In this document: positions 45,134-58,468 of the stretch, in pieces
Layout of the letters: each line of letters opens with the position of its first letter
How positions within the stretch are numbered: the first letter of the stretch is position 1
DNA from: Pilaira anomala
Lineage: Eukaryota > Mucoromycota > Mucoromycetes > Mucorales > Mucoraceae
Assembly (NCBI GenBank): GCA_025716855.1
Contig: JAIXMQ010000040.1
Location: 124,001 to 188,000, forward strand
Reading direction: 5' to 3'
DNA: 64,000 nt
The notes under the pieces: generated by a model
What the model was told of the DNA's origin: nothing
Database searches by the model: none
Seen by the model: the letters and a program-made list of their open reading frames with translations, nothing else
Position numbers and translations under genes: made by a program

Positions 45134-46392
45134 AAAGCCTTATTGAAGGGAGACCTCCTCTAGCTTTATCCGGTTGTTAGCTGAGGACGCGTAAAGCCGA
45201 AAAATTGCCTCCGACCCGAAGGATTTTGCCCCTATTTACAGTAGGTATGAAGAAGAAGAAAAAAAAAAATGAAAATGAGAAAAAAATCTGTCCTTTTTAT
45301 AGCTTTTTTTTGTGGTGCTCCGAGCTATCAATTAGTGCTATCAATTTAATTATTCAATGTTATCGTCATTGTACATATTTTTTTTTAAGCATGTAAAGAA
45401 AAAGGCGGTAATAAGCAATATGATTGGACAATACGAACCAATAGAACTTAAGATTACCGCCATTTTGCAAAATTACTAAATATACTGAGCATTAACACGC
45501 CACATTCAATAATAAAAAAAACATTATTTTCTACCTCTTCCCTTATCCTCTTTATCTTTAAATGATTAAACAAAAAATAGAGAAAAAAAATATATATAAA
45601 ACCTCGAGATTTTATTTTACCGAAGGATTTGTCAGAAACCAGACAACATTAACTGATCTTTTCCAGCCTACAAGTAGTTAACCACGAATGAGCATGCTCG
45701 TGTTGTTGTAGCGTGTAAGATAAAGGCTGGAAGTAATTTATTTTAAATAAAAGGTTAATTAACATTAAGGATTTTCACCATTACTAAAATCTATTTGTAG
45801 CATTTTCTCGGCTGCTATTAGGTAGTTTTTATCTTTACGGGTTTTATTTTTATTTTACTGGCGGTCTATCTTTTCTTAATTTCCGTGTTGCATAACGAAA
45901 TACACCTACTACTCTTTAATACAATATAGATATGTATCAATTTGAATGTACTAAAATTAAAAGCATGACACTGAGGGATGAATTAGCACTGAGTCATTTT
46001 GCTCTATTCAGTAGACTAATGGTAATTTTTAGCTTAATACGGTCTTATTACTATCTTTAATTTTGAGTTTAGATACATTGGTATCCTTTCAGTAAACAAA
46101 GTCTATAACTGAAAAGTACATTTTTATACTATTCGCAATTATTACAATTCATTGTTACCAAATAGTTGATAATACTTCCAGATTATATATTTAAGGGGTT
46201 ATCATCATAAAGTATGTAGATCAAATTTACACGTCCAGAGCGATATAATAATTCCATTGGATAAAAAGTAAAAATAATGTTGAATAATGTAAGAGACTGC
46301 TGAGTTACAAAAAATCCTTGGGTGTGTAAGTAAAAATGATATAATACCCTCTCTGTCTTTTTTTTTTCTTTTTTTTTTCAATATACGACACA
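45134..46392. other. Intergenic region upstream of SED5
   Basis: About 1.26 kb, no gene accepted. Contains an inverted repeat at about 45658-45735 (see findings). The last ~150 bp with CT/T-rich tract is the SED5 leader. Confidence 0.5.
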
Positions 46393-47688
46393 ATGACAAC
46401 ATCTTTTAGGGATAGAACCAATGAGTTTCATTCCATGTGCGAACGACTTCGTACTCGAACACATACACCAAATACTATTTTGGAAAGAAGAGCACTTTTA
46501 TCGTCTCCCGAACCTTCACAACCATCCTTAAAGAAGAAAGCACCTCATGCTCGTTCCGAATTCTCCATGATGGCTGCTGAAATTAGTAGACAAATAACCA
46601 ACACAGCAGCTAAATTAGAAAAGTTGACAAGATGTAAAGTTTTTTATATCCATATATTTTCTGATTACATCTAATGAAATCATTCCTTGTAGTGGCCAAG
46701 AGAAAGACATTATTCGATGATAAGCCTATTGAAATTAGTGTAAGTTTTTTTTTTCAAGTAAATAAGTAACATTAAATATTCATATATATATATATATATT
46801 TATTTGCAGGAATTAACGTTTATCATTAAACAAGACATTGCAAAGTTGAATAAACAAATTGCCATGCTTCAAGATTATACAAAACACCAAAAGCAACTTT
46901 CTAAACAAGCGTCTGAACATACTTCTAATGTAGTAGTTGCTTTACAAAGTAAACTAGCGGACACATCTATGTGCTTCAAGGACGTATTAGAAATTAGAAC
47001 AGAGAATATGAAAATGTCAAAAGATAAAAGGGATCAATTTTTATTTTCAGCAACAGAACAAACAACGGATCCTGCACTAGGTAGAACGAAATAATGCATA
47101 TTACCAAGCAACCTTTTTTTTTTTTTTTACTGACTTTTTTATTTATTATAGCGAATTCACCTTTAATGAAGTCTCGTCGTCGTGGATTAGATAACAATAA
47201 TAACAATAATAATAATAATAATCAGCAAAGTAATTTAATAGCCAGTAATGTACCAGAGCAAGAAAAAGAACAGGAATCTACATTATCACTTGGTATACCC
47301 ATGATCACTCAACAACAGCAACAGGAAATGATGGTTATGGAACAAGATAGATATATTGATAATAGATCTACCGCTATAGAAAGTATCGAGAGTACAATAG
47401 CTGAGTTAGGTGGTATCTTTCAACAATTAGCAACGATGGTAGCTGAACAGAGAGAGACGGTGCAAAGGTAATATATATATATATATATATCATTTTCCCC
47501 GTCAGATTAAAACTAATATTTAACAAAATAGAATTGATCAAAATACAGATGATATTGAAATGAACGTGATGGGAGCTCAGAGAGAATTACTAAAATATTA
47601 TACTAGTATTAGCTCAAATCGTTGGCTAATAATTAAAATATTTGTAACCATTGTATTATTCTTTTTACTATTTACCTTTATTATGTAA
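46393..47688 (+). CDS. SED5: Golgi Qa-SNARE syntaxin-5/SED5
   Basis: Five exons, 46393-46633, 46693-46739, 46810-47080, 47152-47467 and 47532-47688, encode 343 residues. The start TSFRDRTNEFHSMCERL is the conserved N-peptide of syntaxin 5, which binds the SM protein Sly1. An Habc domain, an Asn/Gln-rich linker, a SNARE motif (about residues 246-310, zero-layer Gln near 277 in GGIFQQLATMV) and a C-terminal anchor (IIKIFVTIVLFFLLFTFIM, no lumenal tail) follow. Sed5 drives ER-Golgi and intra-Golgi fusion. The SNARE core is split by an intron, and all joins are in frame. A (AAT)n coding repeat makes a ten-Asn run. 126 bp from the next gene. Confidence 0.93.
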
Positions 47689-47743
47689 CACAAGAAAATA
47701 AAAAAGAAGCTAAACAAAAAAAAAGTCACTCGTAAAGAAGAAG

Positions 47744-47775
<32 letters not shown>

Positions 47776-47814
47776 AGCGTTTTCCCTTTTACCCCCTAAA
47801 ACTTTTTTATTACA

Positions 47815-48031
47815 ATGTATAATAACAGGCATGACAATAATGAACAATATAGTCATAGTGGACCTTTATTTAGTCAACCTTATGACCCATCTAATTTGAA
47901 TGCAACTTCTGAATTTGAAAACATGATTAATTCTTCAATAGATTCTAACTATCCTTGGAACTTTTTTACACCACAACAACAACAAGAGCAACAAGAACAA
48001 GAACAACAACAGCAACAACAGCAACAACAGC

Positions 48032-48104
<73 letters not shown>

Positions 48105-49977
48105 GCAACAGCAACAACAACAACAGGAAACACCAGAATTTATCTTATTATCAGACCCAAATTTCTTACGCCAGCATCAACTATTACAAGAACAACAAAA
48201 AGAAATGAATACTCGTCTATTGCATGATGAACGACATGAACAAGTTTCAAACCTTTCTGCCATGTTTGAACCGATTGTTATTAAAATAGAAGAACAAGAA
48301 GAAGAAACAACTGATAAAAAATCTAAAAAAAATGCTAGTAGACAAAACCAAGTATTGACCAAGAATAATAATACGATGACAGATGATGATAAAGTAGATC
48401 ATCAACGTAGATTTAATGAGTTACAAGCTCGCTTTAGAGTCAATTATGCGCGTAAACAGGTAAATCATGTGAAGTCAACACATAATAAACCTGTTAAACC
48501 ACAACCGGAACCTATCATTCAACCAACTTCGCCTATTCCTATTGCACTGGCTGCTACATCTATGAATACTACTACAACTGCTACCACCACAACTGCTACT
48601 GCTACAACTATGGCTACAGGTGGTATTGATATTCAAATGAAAAATAAGGATGAAACTGCTGCTATTGAATCTTCTTCTTCTTTTCCTTCTCGTACTATGC
48701 CAATTCAAATTCAAAGAGTTTCAAGATTAAATAGTAATCAACCATTTGATGCTGAATCACATCAAAAACAACTTGACAGTCAATTGGATAAAGTAGACTT
48801 TGATGACATTACTGTTTCTGAATTAAAAGAAATGTTAAGACAAAGAGGTAAACCGGCTACAGGTAAAAAAGCTGTATTATTACAAAGATTATTAGAAGAA
48901 AGAGAAATTTCAAAGGGAGGTAGAAGTTTTGGAAGCGCTAGCGGAGGTAGTCTTGGAGGCGGAGGAGGAGGAGGAGGAGGTGGTGGTGGTGGCGGTGGCG
49001 GCGGCGGCGGTAGGTTAGTATCGAATAGACATTCTCAACCTGTTCCATTCTCACGTTCAGTTAATATGGATTCACCTCAAAGACCAAGATCTTTCCAGAG
49101 TAGTTCACCTGTAATGATTCAAACAACTGCTGCTTCACCTGGTTCTCCAGGTGCTTCGTTACACAGATCCATCGCAAATATGCATATTGGTTCACCGCCT
49201 AATGCATCTAGAAGATATTCACCTTATTCACCAAGACTTAGTTCTTCTCCAAAACCAGTTCATCAAGACTATTCTTCTTCTGTACCATTAACCCATGTTG
49301 AATTATCATCTTCTCCTGTAAACACTACAAACAACATCATTAACAACACTAATAACAATATGATGTTATCTTCTTCTTATTCAGCTAAATCATGTCGTTA
49401 TTATAATAATCCAAAGACTTATAAACCGTTCATGTCATCTGCATTAGCTACACCTGATAGAGAGGAAGATGTCAATCCATTTGATTCGTATTACGCTCAA
49501 GAAAATAACACGCCTATCAAGGAAGAAAATATAGACTATTTTAAAGATTTAGGATATGGTGGCGATAATAGTGGCGATGGTGGTGGTGGCGGTGGTGATG
49601 GTGGCGGCGGTGGAGGTGGTGGTTGTGGAGGAGGAGATTCATCTTATATGAATAATAATTTTATCGATCCAAATTGGATGAACTCAAATGCATTTGAACT
49701 GTTATTACAGCAACAACAACAAGAACAACAATTGCTACAACAACAACAGCAAGAAGAACAATTACAACAACAACAAGGTAAGTGTTATAAATTAAAAATT
49801 AAAAAAAAAAGTCTTCCCCTTTCTTTCTCCCTTTTTATTTAAATTCATAATGTAGATAATCAATTTCTTTCAAATGAACAAATTTTGGCTATGATCAATA
49901 CGCAACAACAGCAATCTAGTTTTGATTTTAAATTAGATGACAGTAGCTTCAATCAGTCTTCCTATTATCACCATTAG
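47815..49977 (+). CDS. SAP-domain protein with long poly-Gln and Gly runs
   Basis: Two exons, 47815-49777 and 49856-49977, encode 694 residues. A Gln tract spans residues ~54-104, with 41 consecutive Gln codons (CAA/CAG, 48004-48126) after a short mixed Gln/Glu part. A SAP motif at about residues 328-365 (ITVSELKEMLRQRGKPATGKK) is the only recognised domain; SAP motifs bind AT-rich DNA in chromatin and RNA-processing proteins. Gly runs follow (about 382-400 and again near 585-605), then Ser/Pro-rich disordered sequence and a Gln-rich C terminus. There is a possible acidic/hydrophobic activation-like end (FDFKLDDSSFNQ). Likely a nuclear transcriptional or chromatin factor; the exact family is unknown. 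The repeats suggest length polymorphism. Confidence 0.78.
47974..48126 (+). repeat. CAA/CAG trinucleotide repeat (poly-Gln)
   Basis: 51 codons of mainly CAA with CAG interruptions and three GAA codons in the first part, then 41 Gln codons without a break. Produces long spurious Leu, Thr and other frames in the region. Confidence 0.97.
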
Positions 49978-51334
49978 CTCGTTTTCCCTCTCAATTTACT
50001 CTTTTGTACATTATCTACACTACAGTTTTTTTTATTTTCTTTCACACGGACTCCCCCATATATATTGTTTTTTTTTTCTTTCTCTCTCTTTCTCTTTTGT
50101 TACCCTATTAATCTATATATATATATGTATAAAAACAAGTATAATTTTCAAGATATATCTGGTCGTTTGTTATTATTGTGTTACAACAACGCCTTTTTCA
50201 TTTTGAAAGTTAAGCTGCAGATCTCTTGGCGTTAGTACATATATCAAATAGTTTGCTATTAACTACTATATTTTATGTGCATATTTACGCAATAATAACC
50301 CAAGTTTATGACTAACTAATGTGTGGTATCACAACAGAAAGAATACAACACTGCGTCCACGGATAGAGTGTTTTCTCTCGGCTAAATATATTTGTTCTTA
50401 ACTTGTTAAGTCAGTTAGTTACATGTATTTAAAAATAATTAGTAACTATCTATACTGAATTACAATCATCATCTGAAATATTCACATTTATCAAACCAGT
50501 ATGTTTAAAATCATATATCCATATCTATTTCTCATTATTATTTGTTATATATCAACAAATCTATGCAAAATAAACGCTTATTGGCATCATTTGTGTATGA
50601 ACACGTATTTTCTAAATAAGACGATAAGCAATTATTTTATAAGCATTAATAATAAATAAAAGAGTAGGTGCATTCAGTTAAGGTGCCACTTTTTGCATAT
50701 ATTTTTCTTCTTTACTCCAATAAGATCTAATTCTTTTGAATGCATAATTTATAAGCCATCATAGCTCCGAATGACATATACATCTATCTTTGTAATCTGA
50801 TATATTTTTTTGGTTGCTAGGTATTCATGCTGTTATTATCAATTTTTTATGATTAAAAAACAGTTGCTATACATTTAAACACACAAGCATACATCTTACT
50901 ATGTTTAATTGTTTAAACTATTGTGATTTCGAGAATATTATTACAAAATTCTTTAATTGTATCATTACTCTAATTCAAAATGATGATACCTATTTAAAGT
51001 TTGACTGTTAAATAATGGAAATTATTAGAAAATGTAAACATTTGTAATTAAGTCCTGATTACTTGTTTTATTTGTTTGGTAATTACTTGAATTCATAATA
51101 TGTATTGACAGGTATATTTTTCTCTGTGGAAACTTTTTTTTTGTATTAATCATATCCACGAGTGGCACCATGAAAGCAAAGTCACGAGCATAAAACCATT
51201 GGCTAGCACACCAACTCAAGGCTTACTAATACTTTGTGATTGAATATCCGCAAAGGCCATATAAAAACGATTGAAAATTTTCAACCGCGTATCTTTTTTT
51301 TTTCTTTTTAATCATTAAACAATATATATAAAAA
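49978..51334. other. Intergenic region
   Basis: About 1.36 kb of AT-rich DNA between the SAP-domain gene and thioredoxin, no ORF or RNA gene recognised. The last ~100 bp, with T-rich tract and ATATATATA, form the thioredoxin leader. Confidence 0.55.
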
Positions 51335-51714
51335 ATGTCTTTCCAAGAACCCAAGAACCTCGCTGCCTTCAAGGAATTAATCTCTCAAGATAAGTTGGTC
51401 ATTGTTGATTTCCATGCTACCTGGTGTGGTCCTTGTAAGTTGATTGCTCCCAAGTTAGCCAAGTTCACCGAAACTTATGCTGATGCTGTCTTCGCCAAGG
51501 TTGATGTTGATGAAGTTCCTGTAAGTATATAAGATAAAGGGAAAGTAAGTTTGTGTATAAGATTCTAATATCTTTTTGATAGGATGTTGCTGCCGAATAC
51601 CAAGTTCGTGCTATGCCTACCATCATGTACTTCAAGAATGGTGTCAAGCTCGGTGAGGTTGTTGGTGCTAACATTGCCAACATTGAAAGCAAGATCAAGG
51701 AGTTCTCTGCTTAA
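51335..51714 (+). CDS. Thioredoxin
   Basis: Two exons, 51335-51520 and 51583-51714, give 105 residues, the standard size of cytosolic thioredoxin. The active site WCGPC is at residues 30-34 and the cis-proline loop AMPT around Pro74; the strand VIVDFHATWCGPC and the end KIKEFSA are typical. It reduces disulfides in targets such as peroxiredoxins and ribonucleotide reductase using thioredoxin reductase and NADPH. No signal or transit peptide. Codon use favours CTC/AAG/GTC-like codons more than its neighbours, consistent with high expression. Confidence 0.97.
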
Positions 51715-52672
51715 ATCTTTTCTTTCTCTATCATTTAAACCAACTTATTTTTTATTGTAATATATATCCGTCAAGTTTGTTTAAATAAAAAATAAATATT
51801 TTTTTTTTTCAAATTACGTATTCCGATTGTTCATGGGTAAATTTAGTGTAAAAAGAGGAGTTTTTTCGGATTTAAAAGATCTGAAGTAATAGTTTACCAT
51901 TAAGATCAAACCATTTACTTCTTTCTTGGCTAGTTTGTTACCTTTTAAAAAATGTATTGCTTATTGCTATTTTGAGTAAACACGAAACAAAAAAAAAACA
52001 AAAAAAAGAACATTTGGCTTAGGTCTTATCGATCGTCAGCCCTACTCTATAACATATATTCAGTCGATATTTAACTTGACCTTGATTTAATTTGCATGAA
52101 AATTGGCCTATATTTACCACTGTTGCTCTTGTAAAGTCTTAGTCATGCTAACCAGCAATATCATCTTCCAAAGGTTGATTTTATTTTATTTTTCCCTTTT
52201 AAAACAAATTATATAATCATGTAAATATTTACTTAAAAAAAAAAAGGTTCCTGAAACCCTAAAAAGGTTTTTTTTTCGTGCAAGTATATTCTAGTAGAGT
52301 GTCCATTCACTACATGCATGGCTAATATCTATGTTCAAGGAAAGTATAAAAAAAGCGCCATAGTAAATAACATAATGTATTATTTTACTACTTTTTGTTA
52401 TACCGGAAATGGCCATAAATAAAATGATGTTTAAACTGATGCATCTTTCTCTTGAAACAGATATCTCTAATCGAAAATACCCTTAAATGGTGGTCGGGTA
52501 CTACTATATCAATCATTATATTTATTTAATCAACTGATTAGCATAAAGTGTCATATAACTGTTGTATGTCGTCATATGTAGTTAGCTACCACAGGATGTT
52601 TCTTACAATTTGTTAGTAACGTACTTACATTATTATAGAAGCCTGAGGAGATGAACTTTTAAATATTTCTTC

Positions 52673-52676
<4 letters not shown>

Positions 52677-52714
<38 letters not shown>
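52677..52714 (+). repeat. (TA)19 microsatellite
   Basis: Perfect alternating TA tract of 38 bases. Confidence 0.97.
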
Positions 52715-52717
<3 letters not shown>

Positions 52718-52864
52718 TCGAGGGAAATTATGGTGTTAAATTCGGCGTATGTAGTTAGCCAGGTCAAGACTAACTATGTACGTAAGTAAGCACTAGGTCT
52801 ATTGCGGAAAGTACACCCAGCGTAACTATGAACGTAGGCAGAATTATATTCAAATAACTGAATC

Positions 52865-52866
<2 letters not shown>

Positions 52867-52924
<58 letters not shown>
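52867..52924 (+). repeat. A58 homopolymer
   Basis: Uninterrupted run of 58 A. It could be a retro-insertion tail or slippage product, but no retroposed gene is seen beside it. Confidence 0.95.
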
Positions 52925-52926
<2 letters not shown>

Positions 52927-53440
52927 TGATTTAACTGTGAATAACTTACAAGATCAAAGATTGAATCAAATCCCAAAACTATACATTTGTTTAAGCTTGG
53001 CATTATTTATTTAATGAACCCTTTTTTTTTTAACATTTCTGCGTATGATCAATCATAGAACTAATGGTCAAATCCCTTTTTTGTGCAGTGTAGATGAAAC
53101 TCAACTAAAGTAAGCATAACTCAGCGTAAGACATCTAGCTCTAATTATGGCTTTTTCGTTTGCATGAAATTTCTAAGTGCGAGTAGTTTTTGGGAAAGAG
53201 GGTGCTGCCTTTTATTTGTTACTAATGCGTTTAAACGTTTCAATAGATATCAGCACTTGAAAATTATTTTTCTACATTGGTTTTAATTTTGCACACTGAT
53301 ATATTTTACGCTTAATGGTATTAAAACTTCACTGCGCCCTAATTTTATTTTGATTATATGGAAACCAACGCTTAATACCTTTTGTACGATTCCTTTCGTG
53401 ATCACATAATTTTTATTTTAACCATTATTTCTTCCGCTTC

Positions 53441-53450
53441 CACGTGATCA
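53441..53450. promoter_or_regulatory. CACGTG E-box upstream of EMC1
   Basis: CACGTGATCA about 85-95 bp upstream of the EMC1 ATG. CACGTG palindromes bind bHLH factors (Cbf1/Pho4 class) in fungi. Position is suitable, but function is inferred. Confidence 0.35.
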
Positions 53451-53534
53451 GAAAGAGAGTTTCATTTTAAGTCCAAGACGTTTTTGGTTACATGAACAGT
53501 AACTCTCTTTTCTTACAACACAAAAAAAAAAACT

Positions 53535-56500
53535 ATGTTTGCGATCACGAAAAGTGGTCTCAACCTACTGTTGTTAGGATTGTTACAGGTTATTGTACCT
53601 GCAACAGCTATTTATGAATCACAAGCTGGAACATTTGATTGGTAAACTTGAACGCGTTTTTTTTTAGCCTTTGTAAAAATACTCATAGCTTCTTTAGGCA
53701 TCACACTTGGGTAGGTCATCCTCGTGAAGCTGTTAAAATTGATAACGATCATATTGCAGTATATTCTGAAAAAAACATTATTGCCTCTCTCAATACCAAT
53801 TCTGGTGCCGTTGGTAAGCATGGTCGTCATCATCTTTTTTCATTGTATTAACATATTTTTATATTGTGAGGTAGAGTGGAGACAAGTACTTGATAACGAA
53901 TTGGATCAATTTTTAGCTACAGATTCTGGTAAGCGATTGAACAGTTAGAAAATGAACAAAGCGATTAACCATGAAGTTACTATTGTTAGGAATTTTAACT
54001 TTATCCAGTTTACCCGAACGCGCTCAATTTTGGAACAACACAAACGGTCAATTGATTTGGGAATATACTTTATCTGGAGCTGAGAAATTTGGAAACGCCA
54101 AGCCTATCGCTTGGAACAATGGCGAGACAGCTGTATTTGTTGGTTCCACTAAGCTTATCAAATTATCCAAGGAAGGAGAAGAGGTTTGGACTTGGGTTAA
54201 AAAAACAAAGGAAGAGTAAGTATAAAACAGAAAGCAGGAACAAGCAACAACAATTTTAACAAGTTAAACTATTATAGTGAGGGGCTCGATAACGTCAAGA
54301 TTCTTCAAAGAGGAAATGATATTTATGTTATTGTAGAACCAGTTGAAGATGCTATATCTCCCTTCTTTGATATCAGTATAATCGACAATACAACCGGAAA
54401 AACTACTCAATCGCTTCAAATTCCTTGTCGTACTACTGCTAGCGATATTGCCTACGTTGGAAATTATATTGTTTGGACTGAAGATGATTTAATTAAATGG
54501 TCACCTATTGATAAAAAGGATATCAAGAGTTCATCATTAAAGGTGAGTACGAAGATGGAGCAAGATGACACAAATGCATGGAACTAATTTTTTTTTTCAG
54601 ACTCTTGTAAACTCACTTCCCACCGCTGATAAATTTGTTCCCACTAAGATTAGTATTGAAAGTGAGAGCAATAATGTCAACACTAGATCGTTTGTACTCT
54701 CGTCAACATACGATAACGATGAAAGCACCGAAATTACATCTGTTCTTATTGTAATCGAAGAAACAGCTCTTGCTTTAAGCAAATACTTTGGTATTCAAGC
54801 TTCCTTTGGCGGTATTGACTTCCATCAATCTTCTTTAATTCGTACCGTCCGCACTTCACCTATCGAATTCACCACATACATTTTACCTGAAGGAAAAGAA
54901 ATTAAGATTCAACATGATTTCTCATTATCAGGTGATATTAATTATGTCAAATTAGTTAATCTTGAACCTTTAGCTCTCTTTGTTGTCACCGATGGATCTT
55001 CTGTATTTTACTATAACGAGTCATCAATCGTTTGGTCTCGGGAAGAATCATTAAGCAATATTGCTGCAACCGAATTTTTGGATCTTCCTGAAAAAAAGAT
55101 GTGGACACAAATGGTAGATGAATTAGACGAGACTGTAAGCGAACAAGCAAAAGAAAACCCTGTCTCTCGTTATATCCGTCGTCTTACCACACATGCTCTT
55201 GAACTTCGTAAACTCCCTGCTTGGGCTATTAATCATTTCATCGGTATGTCTGGGTCTACACTTGTTACAAAGGAGAACGAGGTATCTACTATAGAAGCTC
55301 AATCGTGTTGGTTAAACACAACTCGTCCTGAGGTCTTGCATCGTGATAACTTTGGTTTACGTAAACTTTTGATCTCTGTTACAAAGAGTGGCAAGATAGT
55401 TGCTCAAGATACTTCTCGAAACGGTAAGATTGTTTGGAGTCGTTATGTTGATTCTTTCTCTTTCACTCAAGTGTATGTCGTTCGTGCTGCTTCTGTCAAG
55501 TTACCTCCTGTAATTGTTGCTGTAGGTGATACCTATGATGAGGTCGGTGGTTTAGCTACTGGTTTTATTCGTTTGAATGCCTTGAATGGTGAAAACTATG
55601 CATGCTCTACACCTGAGTCAGCTGACTATTTTGAACCTATTATTGTCACCAATATTGGTACAGATAAAATAGTACGTTTACCTATTGAAGACCCTGAGGA
55701 ACGTACACATGTTTTAGCTATCTTTGAAGCAGGTACTGGTCGTGTCTATATCTACCCTGATACGTATGCTACTCGTGATAAATTTGCTACTGAATTCCTT
55801 CCAAACTTTTATTTATCTTATCAAAATAAAGATGGTAACTTGAAGGGATATAAGGTAGTAGAAGGATACAGAGGTAGTCTTAAAGTTCTTCCTCTTTGGG
55901 AATTCAAGTTACCTCAAGGTGAAAGCTCTCTGACTGTTAGCAAACCAGAAGCAAATGAAAAGGTTGCTTCTCTTGGTCGTGCCCTTGGTAACCGTAATGT
56001 GCTTTACAAGTACTTGAATCCTCATATGTTTGCTTTAATTACTCGTAATACTGAAAAAGGATCAATGAAGGTGCGTATCATTGATTCCGTCAAGGGCTCA
56101 ATTTTATATGAAACAGTTCACGAGAACGTAGATACTGAAACAAATGAAGTTCATGTCATTCAATCTGAAAACTGGTTTGTATATCATTTCTGGAGTAACG
56201 ATGTTAAGCCCAAAGGATACCAAACCGTCGTTTTGGAACTTTTTGAAGGTGAGCACGAAAATGAACGTGTAGCCAGGTAAGATACTTTAGAAACTACACA
56301 CTAAAAAAAACATTTTTTGATGATTAATTCAATTTTATTTATACTTTGTCAGCACAAATTTCTCTTCCTTTGATAACATACAACCTCATGTTCTTTCTTC
56401 TGCATTTGCCTTTCCTTATCCAGTTACTACTATTGGCGTTACAGAAACTAGAAACGGTATTTCCACCAAAAATCTTCTTTGTAAGTAAAAAAAAAATATG

Positions 56501-56942
56501 TTTTGGTATCACAAAAAAAAACCTAGTAACTAAATATGTTTCTTTAGTCGGTTTACCAACACATCAAATTATGGCTGTTAATAAGCGTTTATTTGATCCC
56601 CGTCGTCCTAGAGAGAAACCAAGTAAGGAAGACCAAGAAGAGATGTTATTCCCTTACGGTCCTATTCCTGATGACAAGCGTTTATTCTTAACTTATTACC
56701 AAGACGTTGCTGGAATTAAATCAATCATTTCCAGTCCATCTTTATTAGAATCAACAGCGCTTGTATTTGCCTACGGTCTTGATACTTTCTTTACAAGATC
56801 ATCACCTAGTAGACAATTTGATGTACTTTCTGAAGATTTTTCAAAAGTTCAATTGTTGTTGACAATGGCAGGTTTAGTAGCTGGTATCTGGATAACTGGA
56901 CCTATGGTTCGTAGAAAGCGCGTTAACGCTTTATGGAAGTAG
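53535..56942 (+). CDS. EMC1: ER membrane protein complex subunit 1
   Basis: Eight exons, 53535-53641, 53698-53813, 53875-53928, 53990-54215, 54278-54542, 54601-56276, 56353-56480 and 56548-56942, encode 988 residues, typical of EMC1. There is a signal peptide (MFAITKSGLNLLLLGLLQV...TA, cleavage near residue 25), then IYESQAGTFDWHHTWVG and a beta-propeller lumenal body (FWNNTNGQLIWEY). The conserved C-terminal EMC1 domain includes QIMAVNKRLFDPRRPREKPS and MLFPYGPIP, and it ends in one membrane helix (LLLTMAGLVAGIWITGPMV) and a basic tail. EMC inserts and stabilises multi-pass membrane proteins in the ER. The exon 4 acceptor (53989) was picked by frame; it yields GGILTLSS, fitting the propeller. 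Confidence 0.93.
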
Positions 56943-58468
56943 AAATATATTTTGTAATTGTAGCAGAAATTAATAAAAAGGATTTTTTTTTAAAATAAGT
57001 TCCGCTGTTTTATTCATGCGCTTGATTAATTTTAATTTCGTTCTTACTGTTTAAAGAAACGTCAAACATGTCGATGATGCTATTTCTTCTTCGCGCCATA
57101 AATAGATCTTCCTAACTTTAATTTTCTGGCGGGAAACAATGGTTTTTTTTTCTTCTGAATTTAATTGCTTGATTGTGTGTGTCATTTGAATAAAATAAAC
57201 ATCGTACTAAAATATAATTTGTGAGAGATCTGATAAACACAAAAATATTTTTTGCGGTTACTCTCTATTCATTTTAAGATCTAAAATAAAGTTGAAAATC
57301 GAATGATTACATATGAATAGTTATTATTATTAGTTAAGGGAATGAAATTCTCCTTATACGTAATATAAGAGTTAACTTTTTATCCCATTGATGCGTGTGA
57401 GATTCATTTTTATGAACACCAAAATACGTGGTAAAAAATCATGTAGTTACGTCGAGATAATAACTTTAATCTCTCTTTCTCTCTCTCTATTGAGTAAAAA
57501 AATGTCTATTATGGTTACTTGATATTACCTAATTTGTGACAAAGTTATTTTTTGTTACACTATCACAAAAAGAAGTATTTGCATTTATCAATCTGAAAAT
57601 CAAGGAAACCAATTATCTCTACTATATTGATGAGAGAACGAGCCACCTTCATTGTGTAATGATTGCTTAGCAATCAGAGCCTATTTTATTCTTTTTATAC
57701 CTTATAGATACATTCAGAGTATCTAATATGGAACACAAAACAAAAATGAGACCAACAATAGAAATGTAACCTGAAGAAAGTATCGCCTGAATCAACTTTG
57801 AAAAAAATTTGTGAGAATTTTTTATTCAGTAGTGTAATACAGAGAATAAATATATAAACTCCTATTGTCTTGTCTTTTTTTATTTACTTTTTTAGAACGG
57901 CTCTTAATTGCTTTCTATTGATTCCTTTGAAAAAAAAAAAAAAAAAAAAAAAAACTTATTCAGAGCTAGACTTGTACCTGGAATAGAAGTATCAGCGAAG
58001 AAAATATATCCAAAAAGTACACTTTTTTTTTTTTACTTAACAAAAAAAAAAAAGTGTACGGATAACACAAATTAAGTGAATTTCTATCTTTGGAAAAGCA
58101 CAATATAAATCAATGATTTATTTCTTCCTTGGGAAAGTAGAATGCCCTTTTTATTTAATATGTAGTATTCTAAAGTATACAAAGTAAAAAATAAAATAAA
58201 AAGGTTAAAGGTGACACGTTCTATTTCCACCTACTCTATGTTGAGTTTCTTTTTTATATTATAGGATATATTTTTTTGCGTTACCATATTTAACCTCCTT
58301 CTCTTCTCTCTATTTCTCACTTCCCCAACAGTTTTTTTTTTTTAAACTTTCTTTTTTGTATTGTACATGTACATATTTTAACATATTATTATTATTATCA
58401 CAACTCTCTAAATAACAAATAATCATATCAGCTTATTTTTTTTTACAAGAAAAAAAATATATATCTAA
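56943..58468. other. Intergenic region
   Basis: About 1.5 kb of AT-rich DNA with A runs at 57931-57953 and an imperfect T/A inverted stretch near 58020-58057 (AGTGTAC...GTACACTTTTT type). No gene recognised. The last ~200 bp with CT-rich stretches precede the ankyrin-protein start. Confidence 0.55.

Larger units (their letters stand above)
51715..53534. other. Intergenic region with long simple repeats
   Basis: About 1.8 kb without a gene. It contains (TA)19 at 52677-52714 and an uninterrupted A58 run at 52867-52924, the longest homopolymer of the window. The last ~100 bp carry the EMC1 promoter with a CACGTG site. Confidence 0.6.

Noticed and set aside
47935..48227. Poly-Leu and poly-Thr frames opposite and beside the Gln tract
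   Set aside because: Shadows of the CAA/CAG repeat in other frames.
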